Source: Fidelibacterota bacterium (lineage in GTDB: Bacteria > Pseudomonadota > Alphaproteobacteria > Rhodospirillales > Rhodospirillaceae). Taken from it: a stretch of DNA of 64,000 nucleotides. Under the pieces are notes generated by a model that saw only the letters and a program-made list of their open reading frames with translations, was not told where the DNA came from and made no database searches. This document shows, in pieces, positions 9,105-18,022 of the stretch. Location of the stretch: NCBI GenBank assembly GCA_947472795.1, contig CANJBL010000002.1, positions 1 through 64,000 of the forward strand, given 5' to 3'. The translations under genes were made by a program, and so were the position numbers. Each line of letters starts with the position of its first letter. The first letter of the stretch is position 1.

Positions 9105-10217
9105 ATGACTGCGCCACTTTCGCACGAGGAACTGATCGACTGGATCAGACTCACGCGCACGCCGGGCATCGGCCCCAAGACGTTTCGTCAATTGTTGCAG
9201 CGCTTCGGCGCTGTCGGTGAAGCACTCGCACAGCGGCATGTTTGGGAAAAGCAGGCCGCCGGCGATGTGCCGACACCGCAGGCTGCTGAGCGCGAGTTTG
9301 CCGCTTCCGAGAAAGCAGGCTTGCGCTATCTGCCGATGACCGATCCCGCCTATCCCGCACCGCTGGCAGCCCTCGAAGATCCACCGCCGCTGCTATTCGT
9401 GAAGGGTAAGCTGGAGGCGCTATCTGTTCCTTTGATTGCCGTGGTGGGCGCGCGTAATGCGACGGTGAATGGTCGCAAGTTTGCCAAGATGTTGAGCGGG
9501 GGCTTGGCGAAGGCAGGCTATGGAGTCATTTCCGGCATGGCACGGGGCATCGATGGCGCCGCGCATGAGGGCGCCTTGTCGCAAGGGATTACGGTCGCGG
9601 TACTGGCCGGCGGCCCGGACGTCATTTACCCCCCGGAGCACCGAGACCTTTACGAGCGCATCGCGGAGCACGGCGCCATCATTTCGGAAATGCCCCCAGG
9701 AACCGAACCCCAGGCTTCCCTGTTCCCGCGCCGAAACCGCATTATCTCAGGTGCCAGCGTAGGTGTCGTGGTCGTAGAAGCCACACTGCGATCGGGCTCG
9801 CTCATCACAGCCCGCTTCGCCGCCGACCAGGGACGGGATGTCTTTGCCGTTCCGGGTTCGCCTTTAGACCCCCGCGCCGAAGGCCCTAACACCTTGATTC
9901 GGGAAGGGGCGACGCTAGTACAATCTTTAAGTGATATAATTGACGAAATGCGCGTAAAACCTGTTGTCACCCACAAAATTTCTTCGCCGCCAGAAGCCAT
10001 CCGACAAGCCACTGATATTCCTACTGAAAATTCGCACGCGTCCCTGCACCAGAGGATCGAGGCTGCCCTCGGCCCCACCCCTGCTGCCGTTGACGAACTT
10101 ATAAGGCAGTGCCAAGTGTCACCCGCCGTTCTGGCTGCCGCTCTCATGGAAATGGAGCTGGCTGGACGGCTTGAGCGGTTGCCTGGCAACCGTGTGGCGC
10201 TAATCGGAACGGTTTGA
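9105..10217 (+). CDS. dprA: DNA processing protein DprA
   Basis: The 370-aa DprA/Smf protein loads RecA on incoming single-stranded DNA during natural transformation. It has an N-terminal HhH/SAM-like part (LTRTPGIGPKTFRQLL) and the Rossmann-like core with VGARNATVNGRKFA, SGMARGIDGAAHEGAL, VAVLAGGPDVIYPPEH and RRNRIISGASVGVVVVEA. A C-terminal winged helix follows (about 310-370, AVDELIRQCQVSPAVLAAAL). Its presence does not prove competence, since dprA is kept widely. A 114-bp gap precedes topA. Confidence 0.95.
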   Translation: MTAPLSHEELIDWIRLTRTPGIGPKTFRQLLQRFGAVGEALAQRHVWEKQAAGDVPTPQAAEREFAASEKAGLRYLPMTDPAYPAPLAALEDPPPLLFVKGKLEALSVPLIAVVGARNATVNGRKFAKMLSGGLAKAGYGVISGMARGIDGAAHEGALSQGITVAVLAGGPDVIYPPEHRDLYERIAEHGAIISEMPPGTEPQASLFPRRNRIISGASVGVVVVEATLRSGSLITARFAADQGRDVFAVPGSPLDPRAEGPNTLIREGATLVQSLSDIIDEMRVKPVVTHKISSPPEAIRQATDIPTENSHASLHQRIEAALGPTPAAVDELIRQCQVSPAVLAAALMEMELAGRLERLPGNRVALIGTV

Positions 10218-10331
10218 ATTTTTTAACTTTTCCGCGTTAAAGCCCAGAATCCACACGTCCAGATGTGCCCCGGGAACTGCGTCGCCATTGGGGTTTTTGG
10301 GGCGGCGAAAGGTAATTAAAGCAGGCGTAAA

Positions 10332-13082
10332 ATGCAGGTCGTGATCGTTGAATCTCCGGCCAAAGCCAAGACCATCAACAAGTATCTTGGAGATGGTTTC
10401 AAGGTCCTGGCGTCCTATGGCCATATCCGCGACCTCCCCCCGAAGGATGGTTCGGTACGGCCCGACGAAGACTTCGCCATGGACTGGGAGGTCGATGCCG
10501 CCTCGCAGAAGCACATTAAAGAGATCGTCGATGCCGTGAAGGGCGCTGATGGCGTCATCCTCGCCACCGATCCGGACCGCGAGGGCGAAGCCATCTCCTG
10601 GCACGTCCAGGACGAACTCAAGCGTCGCAAGGCCGTCACGGCCGGCATGACGATCAAGCGCGTCACCTTCAACGCCATCACCAAGAACGCCGTGCTGGAA
10701 GCCATGCAGCATCCGCGCGACGTCGACCAGCAGCTGGTCGATGCCTATCTCGCCCGTCGTGCGCTCGATTACCTCGTCGGCTTTACGCTTTCGCCGGTGC
10801 TGTGGCGCAAGCTGCCGGGCTCGAAGTCCGCCGGCCGCGTGCAATCTGTTGCGCTCCGCCTGATCTGCGAGCGCGAACTCGAGATCGAGAAATTCATCGC
10901 TGAAGAGTATTGGACCGTCGGCGCCGAGATGAACACGGCCAAGGCCGAGAAGTTCGCTGCGCGCCTGACCCATTTCGAAGGCAAGAAGCTCGACAAGTTC
11001 GACTTGAACAACGGCGAGATCGCCGAACGTGCCGCCGCTGCCGTGCGTGCCGGCAAGTTCACGGTCACTTCGGTTGAAAAGAAAACCAAACAGCGCCGCC
11101 CCTACGCGCCGTTCACGACCTCAACGCTCCAGCAGGACGCCTCGCGCCGGCTTTATTTCTCGGCGCGCCAGACCATGGACATCGCCCAGAAGCTGTATGA
11201 AGGCTTCGAGATCGACGGCGAGACCGTCGGCCTTATCACTTATATGCGTACCGACGGTGTGCAGATGGATGGCGAAGCCATCACCTCAGTGCGCAAGCTC
11301 ATCGGTGAGCGTTACGGCGCGAAGTTCGTGCCCGAAGCGCCGCGCGTCTATAAAAGCAAAGCCAAGAACGCCCAGGAAGCCCACGAAGCCATCCGCCCGA
11401 CCGATGCCAATCGTACGCCCGAAAGCATTGCGCGCTACGTGTCCGCTGATCAGTTGAAACTGTACGAGCTCATCTGGAAGCGCACGATGGCCAGCCAGAT
11501 GGAATCGGCCGTGCTGGATCAGGTGTCGGTGGTGTCGGCCACGGCCGATCAGCAGACGATGCTGCGCTCCAGCGGCTCGACGATCGTCTTCAAAGGCTAC
11601 ATGGAAGTTTACGACGACACTTCGGCCGCCGTTACCGGCGAACCTGCCGAAGGGGAAGAAGAAGCTATGGGCAATCTGCTCCCGGCCATGACTGAAGGCC
11701 AGCAGCTGAGCACCGGCACCGTGACACCTGAACAGCATTTCACCCAGCCGCCGCCGCGCTTTTCGGAAGCCAGCCTGGTGAAGTCTCTGGAAGAGAAAGG
11801 CATCGGCCGCCCGTCCACCTATGCGTCCATTATCCAAGTTCTTCAGGACCGCAAATATGTGCGTATGGACAACCGCCGCTTCATTCCGGAAGACCGCGGC
11901 CGCATTGTCATCGCCTTCCTGGAAAGTTTCTTCGGCCGCTATGTGGAATACAATTTCACAGCCGACTTGGAAAACCAGCTCGACGAAATCTCGGGCGGCA
12001 CACTCAATTGGAAGAAGGTCCTGGCCGATTTCTGGCTCCATTTCGCTGCCGCCGTCGATGGCACCAAGGACCTGACTCGTACAGCCGTCATCGATGCGCT
12101 GGATGCACTGTTAGAGCCACATCTCTTCCCCGTCCGCGCCGACAATGCCACGCCGCGCAAGTGCCCGGCGTGCACCGACGGCCGCATTGGTCTGAAGTTC
12201 GGTAAGTTCGGCGCCTTCATCGGTTGCAGCAAATATCCCGAATGCCGCTACACCCGTCCCTTGGGCGCGCCAGAACCCGGCGAAGGCCAGGTGCTGGATG
12301 GACCGAAGGAATTGGGCATCGACCCCGTCTCTGGTATGAAGGTCACGTTGCGCATGGGCCCCTACGGCCCCTATGTCCAGCTCGGCGGCGAAAACCCACC
12401 GCCACCTGTTGTGGCCGAACCGGAAGAAGTCAGCGCCGACGGCAAGAAGAAGCGCAAGAAGAAAGCTCCCAAGGCCGACAAGCCCAAGCGTGCGTCCCTT
12501 CCCAAAGGACAGGACATGCACAGCGTTGATCTGGAACGCGCTCTAAAGCTCCTGTCGTTGCCGCGCGAAGTCGGTGCCGAACCGGAAACGGGCGAGATGA
12601 TCCTGGCCGGCATCGGGCGTTTTGGCCCCTACCTGAAAGTCGGTCCGCGCTACCAGTCATTGCCGAAAGACGATGACGTCCTTGAGATCGGTTTGAACCG
12701 CGCTGTCGTGGTTCTTGCCGAAGGCAAGGAACGTGCTGCGAAGCGAGGCGGCGGCGGCGCCAAGAATATAGGCAATCACCCCGAAGACGGTCGCGCGATC
12801 ACACTCCGCTCTGGCCGGTTCGGCGCCTATGTACAGCACGGGCAGATTCGCGCCACGCTTCCGAAAGATGTGGATGCCGCAACTCTCAGTGTCGATTCCG
12901 CTGTCGCACTGCTTCTGGCCAAAGCCGCTAAGGGCGGCGCGGCCGTGAAATCACCAAAGAGTAAAATGGCCAAAGCCGCTGCTCCCGTCGAAAAAGCCGC
13001 CAAGGCTGCGAAAGCCACGAAGGCAAAGGCTGCACCCAAAGCCAAAAGCCGTACCAAGACCACCAAGGCCGCCGCGGAATAA
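10332..13082 (+). CDS. topA: DNA topoisomerase I
   Basis: The 916-aa type IA topoisomerase relaxes negative supercoils. The Toprim domain at the N-terminus carries VIVESPAKAKTI (catalytic Glu) and ATDPDREGEAISWH (DxD). The active-site Tyr is Y304 in LITYMRTDGVQM. After the core there is one clear C4 zinc ribbon (CPACTDGRIG..FIGCSKYPEC) followed by zinc-less topoisomerase C-terminal repeats with GRFGPYLK and GRFGAYVQHG motifs. The last 60 or so residues are a Lys/Ala-rich, histone-H1-like tail, probably an extra DNA-binding arm. Confidence 0.97.
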   Translation: MQVVIVESPAKAKTINKYLGDGFKVLASYGHIRDLPPKDGSVRPDEDFAMDWEVDAASQKHIKEIVDAVKGADGVILATDPDREGEAISWHVQDELKRRKAVTAGMTIKRVTFNAITKNAVLEAMQHPRDVDQQLVDAYLARRALDYLVGFTLSPVLWRKLPGSKSAGRVQSVALRLICERELEIEKFIAEEYWTVGAEMNTAKAEKFAARLTHFEGKKLDKFDLNNGEIAERAAAAVRAGKFTVTSVEKKTKQRRPYAPFTTSTLQQDASRRLYFSARQTMDIAQKLYEGFEIDGETVGLITYMRTDGVQMDGEAITSVRKLIGERYGAKFVPEAPRVYKSKAKNAQEAHEAIRPTDANRTPESIARYVSADQLKLYELIWKRTMASQMESAVLDQVSVVSATADQQTMLRSSGSTIVFKGYMEVYDDTSAAVTGEPAEGEEEAMGNLLPAMTEGQQLSTGTVTPEQHFTQPPPRFSEASLVKSLEEKGIGRPSTYASIIQVLQDRKYVRMDNRRFIPEDRGRIVIAFLESFFGRYVEYNFTADLENQLDEISGGTLNWKKVLADFWLHFAAAVDGTKDLTRTAVIDALDALLEPHLFPVRADNATPRKCPACTDGRIGLKFGKFGAFIGCSKYPECRYTRPLGAPEPGEGQVLDGPKELGIDPVSGMKVTLRMGPYGPYVQLGGENPPPPVVAEPEEVSADGKKKRKKKAPKADKPKRASLPKGQDMHSVDLERALKLLSLPREVGAEPETGEMILAGIGRFGPYLKVGPRYQSLPKDDDVLEIGLNRAVVVLAEGKERAAKRGGGGAKNIGNHPEDGRAITLRSGRFGAYVQHGQIRATLPKDVDAATLSVDSAVALLLAKAAKGGAAVKSPKSKMAKAAAPVEKAAKAAKATKAKAAPKAKSRTKTTKAAAE

Positions 13083-13092
13083 CCGCCACATA

Positions 13093-13139
13093 ATCTTGTC
13101 ATTCCCGTACTCGCGTGAAGCAGCTGGGAATGACAAGAT
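13093..13139. repeat. Inverted repeat between topA and rnr (14-bp perfect arms)
   Basis: The arms ATCTTGTCATTCCC (13093-13106) and GGGAATGACAAGAT (13126-13139) are perfectly complementary and separated by 19 nt. The repeat begins 10 bp after the topA stop and ends 6 bp before the rnr start. There is no T-tract, so it is not a canonical terminator. The TGTCATTCCC core resembles small palindromic repeats scattered through many alphaproteobacterial genomes. It could sequester the rnr ribosome-binding region or form an mRNA processing site. Confidence 0.8.
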
Positions 13140-13145
13140 GGCCTT

Positions 13146-15413
13146 ATGAAACCTCCCTCTAAAAAGAAGACCAACATCAAGACACCTATCCCCAGCAAGG
13201 AAGAGATCCTTGCATTCATCCGCAATTCAAAAACCCAAGTCGGCAAACGCGAGATCGCACAAGCCTTCAATATCAGAGGCGCCGACAAGATCACCCTCAA
13301 AGCCATTCTAAAAGACATCACCCACGCCGGGGCTGTCGCGAAGGGTACCCATAAACGCTTCGGCTTCGTGGGTGCGCTCCCGCCTGTTGATACACTCGAC
13401 ATTACCCACACGGACCGCGATGGCGACCTCTTCGCCCGCCCGGTGAAATGGGAGTCCGCCGCGGCTCCGCCCAATATCCTCGTCGTCCAGCCAAAGGCTC
13501 GCAGCAAAGGCAAATACCGGCCACTGACCGTAGGTGTCGGTGACCGCATACTGGCAAAGATCTTTCCCGCCGGCGACGACACCTATGAAGCCCGGCCCAT
13601 CAAACGCCTAGCCGCTGCTCCGACGCGGATACTGGGCGTGTACGAACCTGATGGCGACGTCGGGCGTCTGCGGCCCGTCGATAAGAAGTATCGCCATGAA
13701 GTTGTCGTTCGGAAGGACGACGCCGGGGAGGCTCAAAAGGGCGAACTCGTCGCCGTGGAAATTTACGACGAGCCACGCTACGGCCCGCAGAAAGGCCGGG
13801 TGATTGAACGTTACGGCGACATTCGCGCCGGCAATAACCTCAGCCTCATCGCCATCCACGCGCAAGGCATTCCACATACTTTCAGCGATGAAGCCGTCGC
13901 TCAAGCCGCGCAGGCAAAAGCAGCGCTGCTGGGAGACCGCGTCGATCTGCGCCAGATCCCGCTGGTGACCATCGACGGCGAGGACGCACGCGACTTCGAC
14001 GATGCGGTATTTGCCGAGCCGGATACTGATCCCGAAAACCCCGGCGGCTGGCATCTGCTCGTCGCTATTGCCGACGTCGCCTGGTACGTGCGTGCTGGTG
14101 ATGCGTTGGACCGTGATGCCTATGCGCGCGGCAACTCGGTTTATTTCCCGGATCGCGTTGTGCCCATGTTGCCCGAGGAACTTTCCAACGGCTGGTGCTC
14201 ACTTAAACCGCACGAGGACCGCCCGGTGGTGGCCGCGCATATGTGGATCAGCGCCAAAGGTAAACTCCTGCGCCACAAGATCATCCGCGGCCTGATGCGC
14301 TCGCAGGCGCGCCTGACCTATAACCAGGTCCAGGCCGCACGTGATGGCCATCCCGACGAAATAACCGGCCCCTTGATGGAGCATGTCATCGCGCCGCTCT
14401 ATGGCGCCTACGCCTCACTCGACGATGCGCGCGCTAAACGCGGCACGTTGGAACTGGACATCACTGAGCGCAAAATCATTGTTGAGCGTTCCTCAGGAAA
14501 GATCCTCGGCGTGCAGCCGCGCGAGCGCTACGACAGCCACAAGCTGATCGAGGAATTCATGATCGCCGCCAACGTTGCGGCGGCGGAAACACTCGCAGCC
14601 TCCGCTTATCCGGCGGTCTATCGCATACATGACCGGCCTGATCCCGACCGTATCGACGGCTTGAAGGAGGCGCTCGCCACACTCGACTTGCGCTTCCCCA
14701 ACGCCGGCGAAACCCGACCCGCCGACTTCAACCGTCTGCTCGCACAAGTAAAGGACGGCCCAAATTCGAATATGGTCAATACGCTGGTGCTGCGCACCCA
14801 GGCGCAAGCGGTTTACAGCCCCGAGAACATCGGGCACTTCGGTTTGGGCTTGCGCAAGTACGTACACTTCACATCGCCCATCCGCCGGTATTCAGACCTT
14901 CTGGTGCACCGGGCCTTGATCGCTGCCGGCAAGCTGGGTGATGGCGCCTGGAACCCGAAGCAGGACCCGGACCTCGTGGCCATGTGCGAGTACATCTCCA
15001 TGACCGAGCGCCGCGCGTCGCTGGCCGAGCGCCAGACGGTGGACCGTTTCACGGCCGCCTACCTGGCGGACCGGGTGGGGGCTACGTTCCGGGGTCGCAT
15101 CAGCGGCGTCAGTCGCTTTGGACTATTTGTAAACCTTGACGAAACGGGCGCCGACGGCATCCTGCCCATGCGCAACCTGCCCGAGGATTTCTACGACCTG
15201 GATGAACGCGGACATCGGGTTGTCGGCCGCCGTCGCGGCATGCAGTTGCGGGTGGGGGATATTGTCGAGGTCAAGTTGCTGGAAACCAACGAAGTGGCGG
15301 GCGGCATTGTCTTCGCTTATGCTGGCAAGGCACCTTCCGGACGCGGGCCCGAGACGCCGCCGCGTGGGAGACCGGGACGCGCCACGAAACAGTCTCGACA
15401 CCGCCGGCGATAG
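13146..15413 (+). CDS. rnr: Ribonuclease R
   Basis: The 755-aa RNase R is a processive 3'-5' hydrolytic exoribonuclease that degrades structured RNA. The order is an N-terminal winged helix (about 25-75), cold-shock domains, the RNB catalytic domain (DGEDARDFDDAVFAEPD with clustered Asp ligands; FTSPIRRYSDLLVHR near its end) and a C-terminal S1 domain (GATFRGRISGVSRFGLFVNL). It ends in a basic Arg-rich tail. It lies 63 bp from topA and 17 bp before the peptidase gene, probably co-transcribed. Confidence 0.96.
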   Translation: MKPPSKKKTNIKTPIPSKEEILAFIRNSKTQVGKREIAQAFNIRGADKITLKAILKDITHAGAVAKGTHKRFGFVGALPPVDTLDITHTDRDGDLFARPVKWESAAAPPNILVVQPKARSKGKYRPLTVGVGDRILAKIFPAGDDTYEARPIKRLAAAPTRILGVYEPDGDVGRLRPVDKKYRHEVVVRKDDAGEAQKGELVAVEIYDEPRYGPQKGRVIERYGDIRAGNNLSLIAIHAQGIPHTFSDEAVAQAAQAKAALLGDRVDLRQIPLVTIDGEDARDFDDAVFAEPDTDPENPGGWHLLVAIADVAWYVRAGDALDRDAYARGNSVYFPDRVVPMLPEELSNGWCSLKPHEDRPVVAAHMWISAKGKLLRHKIIRGLMRSQARLTYNQVQAARDGHPDEITGPLMEHVIAPLYGAYASLDDARAKRGTLELDITERKIIVERSSGKILGVQPRERYDSHKLIEEFMIAANVAAAETLAASAYPAVYRIHDRPDPDRIDGLKEALATLDLRFPNAGETRPADFNRLLAQVKDGPNSNMVNTLVLRTQAQAVYSPENIGHFGLGLRKYVHFTSPIRRYSDLLVHRALIAAGKLGDGAWNPKQDPDLVAMCEYISMTERRASLAERQTVDRFTAAYLADRVGATFRGRISGVSRFGLFVNLDETGADGILPMRNLPEDFYDLDERGHRVVGRRRGMQLRVGDIVEVKLLETNEVAGGIVFAYAGKAPSGRGPETPPRGRPGRATKQSRHRRR

Positions 15414-15430
15414 GCACGGAAGATAGTCTA

Positions 15431-17017
15431 ATGGCGAGGAACAGCTTGGTCCGCGTTGGGATTTCCATAGCCCTGACACTTTTTCTCTCCGCGTGTGCCG
15501 TAGCTCATAAGCCCGCACCAGCCACAGGATCGCGGGCGAATCTGGTCATGGACGGCCTTGATCTTAGCATCATGAATACGGTCCTCCTGGTTGGCTTTAC
15601 CGATATCCAAGAACGCGCTTACCAGGAACCTTCCCTCGATGAGCTTTTTATCCGCGGCTTAAACGGTTTCAAAAGTATCGATCCAAAATTTGAGCTCAGG
15701 GTTTTCAGGGAGCATGCGGTTCTTTTCTACAAGGATCGCCCTGTGCGCGATCTGGGCAAGCTGCCTGGCCGCGATATGCAGGCATGGTGCTTTGTCGTTC
15801 TGCGCAGCATTCTCATGGCCCGCAAACTTTCGCCCGAGATGCATGCGGCTAATGACGAAGTTCTCTACAAGGCCGTGTTCACAAGTGCGCTGACGGACCT
15901 GGACGCCTATTCGCGCTATGCACCCCGAGAGGACGCCATTCGCAACCGCCTCGTGCGCGACGGCGTGATCGGCCTGGGCGTGCGTCTTGATGTTGTTCCA
16001 GACGGTGCGGCGATCCAGTCTATTGTTACTGAAGGTCCAGCGGATCTGGCGGGTTTGCGGATTGGCGACGTGATCGTCGAAGCTAACGGTGTCTCGCTCA
16101 AAGGCCGCACGATTGCAGATATCCGCCGGCGCCTGGACGGCATCATTGGCACCAATGTTGCGCTGAGAGTGCTCCGCACCGGCGAAGATTCTCCCTTCGG
16201 CACACTCGCGGCGCTGGATCTCGTCGTTCCTGATACTGTTGCCAGCACGTTCACCGACGGCATCTTGGAACTGCATGTCACACGCTTCAATCAGCGTACG
16301 ACCGATGCTGTTGAACGGGCTGTCACAACCGCGCGCAACGACCCCACGCAAGCCCTCAAAGGTATCGTGATCGACTTGCGTAACGATCCGGGCGGCCTAT
16401 TGGATCAAGCGATTGATACCGCCGACCTCTTCCTCGATTCAGGTTCCATCGTCACCCTGAACGGCCGCCACCCCGGCGCTTATCAGTATTACGAAGCCCA
16501 TACGGGAGATATCGCGCGGGGAATTCCCATAGCGCTTATCGTCGACGGCAAATCCGCCTCGGCGTCGGAGATCTTGGCTGCCGCCTTGCAGGACAACGGA
16601 CGCGCCGCCGTTGTCGGCACGGTAAGTTGGGGTAAGGGTTCCGTGCAAACGGTGCGCCGGCTGCCCAACGGCGGCGAACTGTCGCTGACCTGGGCACGGG
16701 CTACCTCGCCCGGCGGCGTAGCCCTGCATGGCCTGGGGCTGCTTCCCGACATCTGTCTCAGTGGCGAGGCGCCGGCTGCTGACGACGTCATCAGGCAGCT
16801 TCTGGACGGCAAGCATCTTGGTCAGGATGCACGGCGCCTATGGCGCGGCGCCAAAGATGACGCGGCTTTACATGACAAGCTGCGCACCGATTGCCCACCC
16901 GAAGCTCATCAGGAACGCGCCCTGGATATGGAAATCGCCCGTAAGATCGTCAGTGACCCGGTACTGCTGGCGCATGCGGTGGCCGATGATACCCCGCAAT
17001 TAGCAGTAAGACCCTGA
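15431..17017 (+). CDS. S41-family C-terminal processing peptidase, lipoprotein
   Basis: The 528-aa protein begins with a lipoprotein signal (ALTLFLSAC lipobox, Cys about residue 22). It then has an uncharacterised helical region, a PDZ domain (VIGLGVRLDVVPDGAAIQS through LRIGDVIVEANG) and an S41 catalytic domain. The Ser/Lys pair is seen in GKSASASEILAAALQD and SWGKGSVQT, and the FDLRNDPGG-type motif appears as IDLRNDPGGLLDQA. CtpA-like enzymes cleave envelope substrates at their C-termini; the substrate here is unknown. It ends 120 bp before rpmG. Confidence 0.9.
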   Translation: MARNSLVRVGISIALTLFLSACAVAHKPAPATGSRANLVMDGLDLSIMNTVLLVGFTDIQERAYQEPSLDELFIRGLNGFKSIDPKFELRVFREHAVLFYKDRPVRDLGKLPGRDMQAWCFVVLRSILMARKLSPEMHAANDEVLYKAVFTSALTDLDAYSRYAPREDAIRNRLVRDGVIGLGVRLDVVPDGAAIQSIVTEGPADLAGLRIGDVIVEANGVSLKGRTIADIRRRLDGIIGTNVALRVLRTGEDSPFGTLAALDLVVPDTVASTFTDGILELHVTRFNQRTTDAVERAVTTARNDPTQALKGIVIDLRNDPGGLLDQAIDTADLFLDSGSIVTLNGRHPGAYQYYEAHTGDIARGIPIALIVDGKSASASEILAAALQDNGRAAVVGTVSWGKGSVQTVRRLPNGGELSLTWARATSPGGVALHGLGLLPDICLSGEAPAADDVIRQLLDGKHLGQDARRLWRGAKDDAALHDKLRTDCPPEAHQERALDMEIARKIVSDPVLLAHAVADDTPQLAVRP

Positions 17018-17048
17018 ACTTACACACATTTTTGACCTTCTGCGCAGC

Positions 17049-17076
17049 TTGACAGGCCATTCGGGCAGTGTATTGT
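17049..17076 (+). promoter_or_regulatory. Candidate sigma-70-type promoter of rpmG
   Basis: TTGACA at 17049-17054 is followed after 16 bp by TATTGT at 17071-17076. The site sits about 60 bp upstream of the rpmG start, as expected for a strongly expressed ribosomal gene. This is a motif match only; the start site was not determined. Confidence 0.55.
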
Positions 17077-17137
17077 GCGCCCCTCATTGGCGGACCCATT
17101 GTCCTGCCAGCCGAATTTCAGAGACAGGATTAGAGTC

Positions 17138-17305
17138 ATGGCCAAGCCAGCCACCATCCAGATCAAATTGGAAAGCACCGCGGGCACCGGTTTCTACTAT
17201 GTGACCACGAAGAACCCGCGCAACATCACCGAAAAGATGGTGATGAAGAAGTACGATCCCGTCGTGCGCAAGCACGTGGACTTCAAGGAAGGCAAGATCA
17301 AGTAA
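17138..17305 (+). CDS. rpmG: 50S ribosomal protein L33
   Basis: The 55-aa L33 of the large ribosomal subunit reads [20 protein letters not shown] and then [16 protein letters not shown]. It has no cysteines, so it is the zinc-independent (C-minus) form. ATG 17138 gives the normal family length; the frame is open further upstream but non-coding. It is monocistronic, with a promoter upstream and a terminator 36 bp downstream. Confidence 0.97.
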   Translation: MAKPATIQIKLESTAGTGFYYVTTKNPRNITEKMVMKKYDPVVRKHVDFKEGKIK

Positions 17306-17340
17306 GATCGCCTCTCCGGTATAAAGAGACCACAAAAGAC

Positions 17341-17367
17341 AAAGCCCACCTCACGGTGGGCTTTTTT
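17341..17367 (+). terminator. Rho-independent terminator of rpmG
   Basis: The stem AAAGCCCACC/GGTGGGCTTT with a TCAC loop is followed directly by a T-run. It lies between the convergent rpmG and divK genes, so it may work in both directions, although the T-tract on the minus side is weaker. Confidence 0.9.
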
Positions 17368-17385
17368 ATTGCCGGCAGCACGAAA

Positions 17386-17766
17386 CTATTGCGCGGCTTG
17401 CGGCTCGAGGAAGCGTGACACGGTCTGCAGGAAGCTCGCGACCGAAATGGGCTTGGCGATATAGCCATCGCAGCCGCCGCTGCGGATCTTTTGCTCATCG
17501 CCTTTCATGGCGAAGGCCGTCACCGCCACGACGGGAATGTCTTTCAATTCGTCATCGGCCTTCAGCATCTTGGTTATCTCGAGGCCCGAGATCTCCGGCA
17601 ATTGGATGTCCATGAGGATGAGATCAGGGCGGCTCTTGCGCGCGATCTCCATGACTGAACGTCCTTCCTTCGCTTGTATGGTGTTGTACCCATGCGCCTG
17701 GAGGAGGTCGTTGAACAGCTTCATGTTCAACTCGTTATCTTCAACGATGAGGATGGTCTTCAGCAT
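17386..17766 (-). CDS. divK: DivK-type single-domain response regulator
   Basis: The 126-aa protein is a lone receiver domain. Acidic pair E9-D10, phosphoacceptor D53 ([15 protein letters not shown]), T83 and K105 (YIAKPIS) are all present. The sequence [11 protein letters not shown] and [13 protein letters not shown] closely match Caulobacter DivK, which is phosphorylated by DivJ, dephosphorylated by PleC and steers the CckA-CtrA pathway controlling the cell cycle and polarity. In Caulobacter divK precedes pleD; no pleD follows here. A GANTC (CcrM methylation) site at 17789-17793 lies 23 bp upstream of the start. Confidence 0.93.
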   Translation of the reverse strand: MLKTILIVEDNELNMKLFNDLLQAHGYNTIQAKEGRSVMEIARKSRPDLILMDIQLPEISGLEITKMLKADDELKDIPVVAVTAFAMKGDEQKIRSGGCDGYIAKPISVASFLQTVSRFLEPQAAQ

Positions 17767-17955
17767 GTCGCCGCGAACCCCAGTTTTCGAATCGTTCTAA
17801 AGGACGTTTCGACTAAAATCCAATATATCGCCGGTTGGGGCCCGCGGCAAGTTGCCAGGCTAGGCGCCTTTCAACTCTCTAATCTTCTCAAGCTTTTGGC
17901 CCCCCAAACCCCGCACAAACGCTTGTGTTTAGTGGGGCTAAGTATGACCCAGCGG

Positions 17956-17983
17956 TTGACGCGAAACGGCAAAATTCTATGAA
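17956..17983 (+). promoter_or_regulatory. Candidate promoter of the Ntox44-like toxin gene
   Basis: TTGACG at 17956-17961 and TATGAA at 17978-17983, with 16-bp spacing, lie about 40 bp upstream of the toxin ATG in the divK-toxin intergenic region. A GAGG Shine-Dalgarno precedes the ATG. Motif match only. Confidence 0.35.
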
Positions 17984-18022
17984 GGATGATGCGACCTGTA
18001 GCACCGTCATAGCGAGGTTCTG

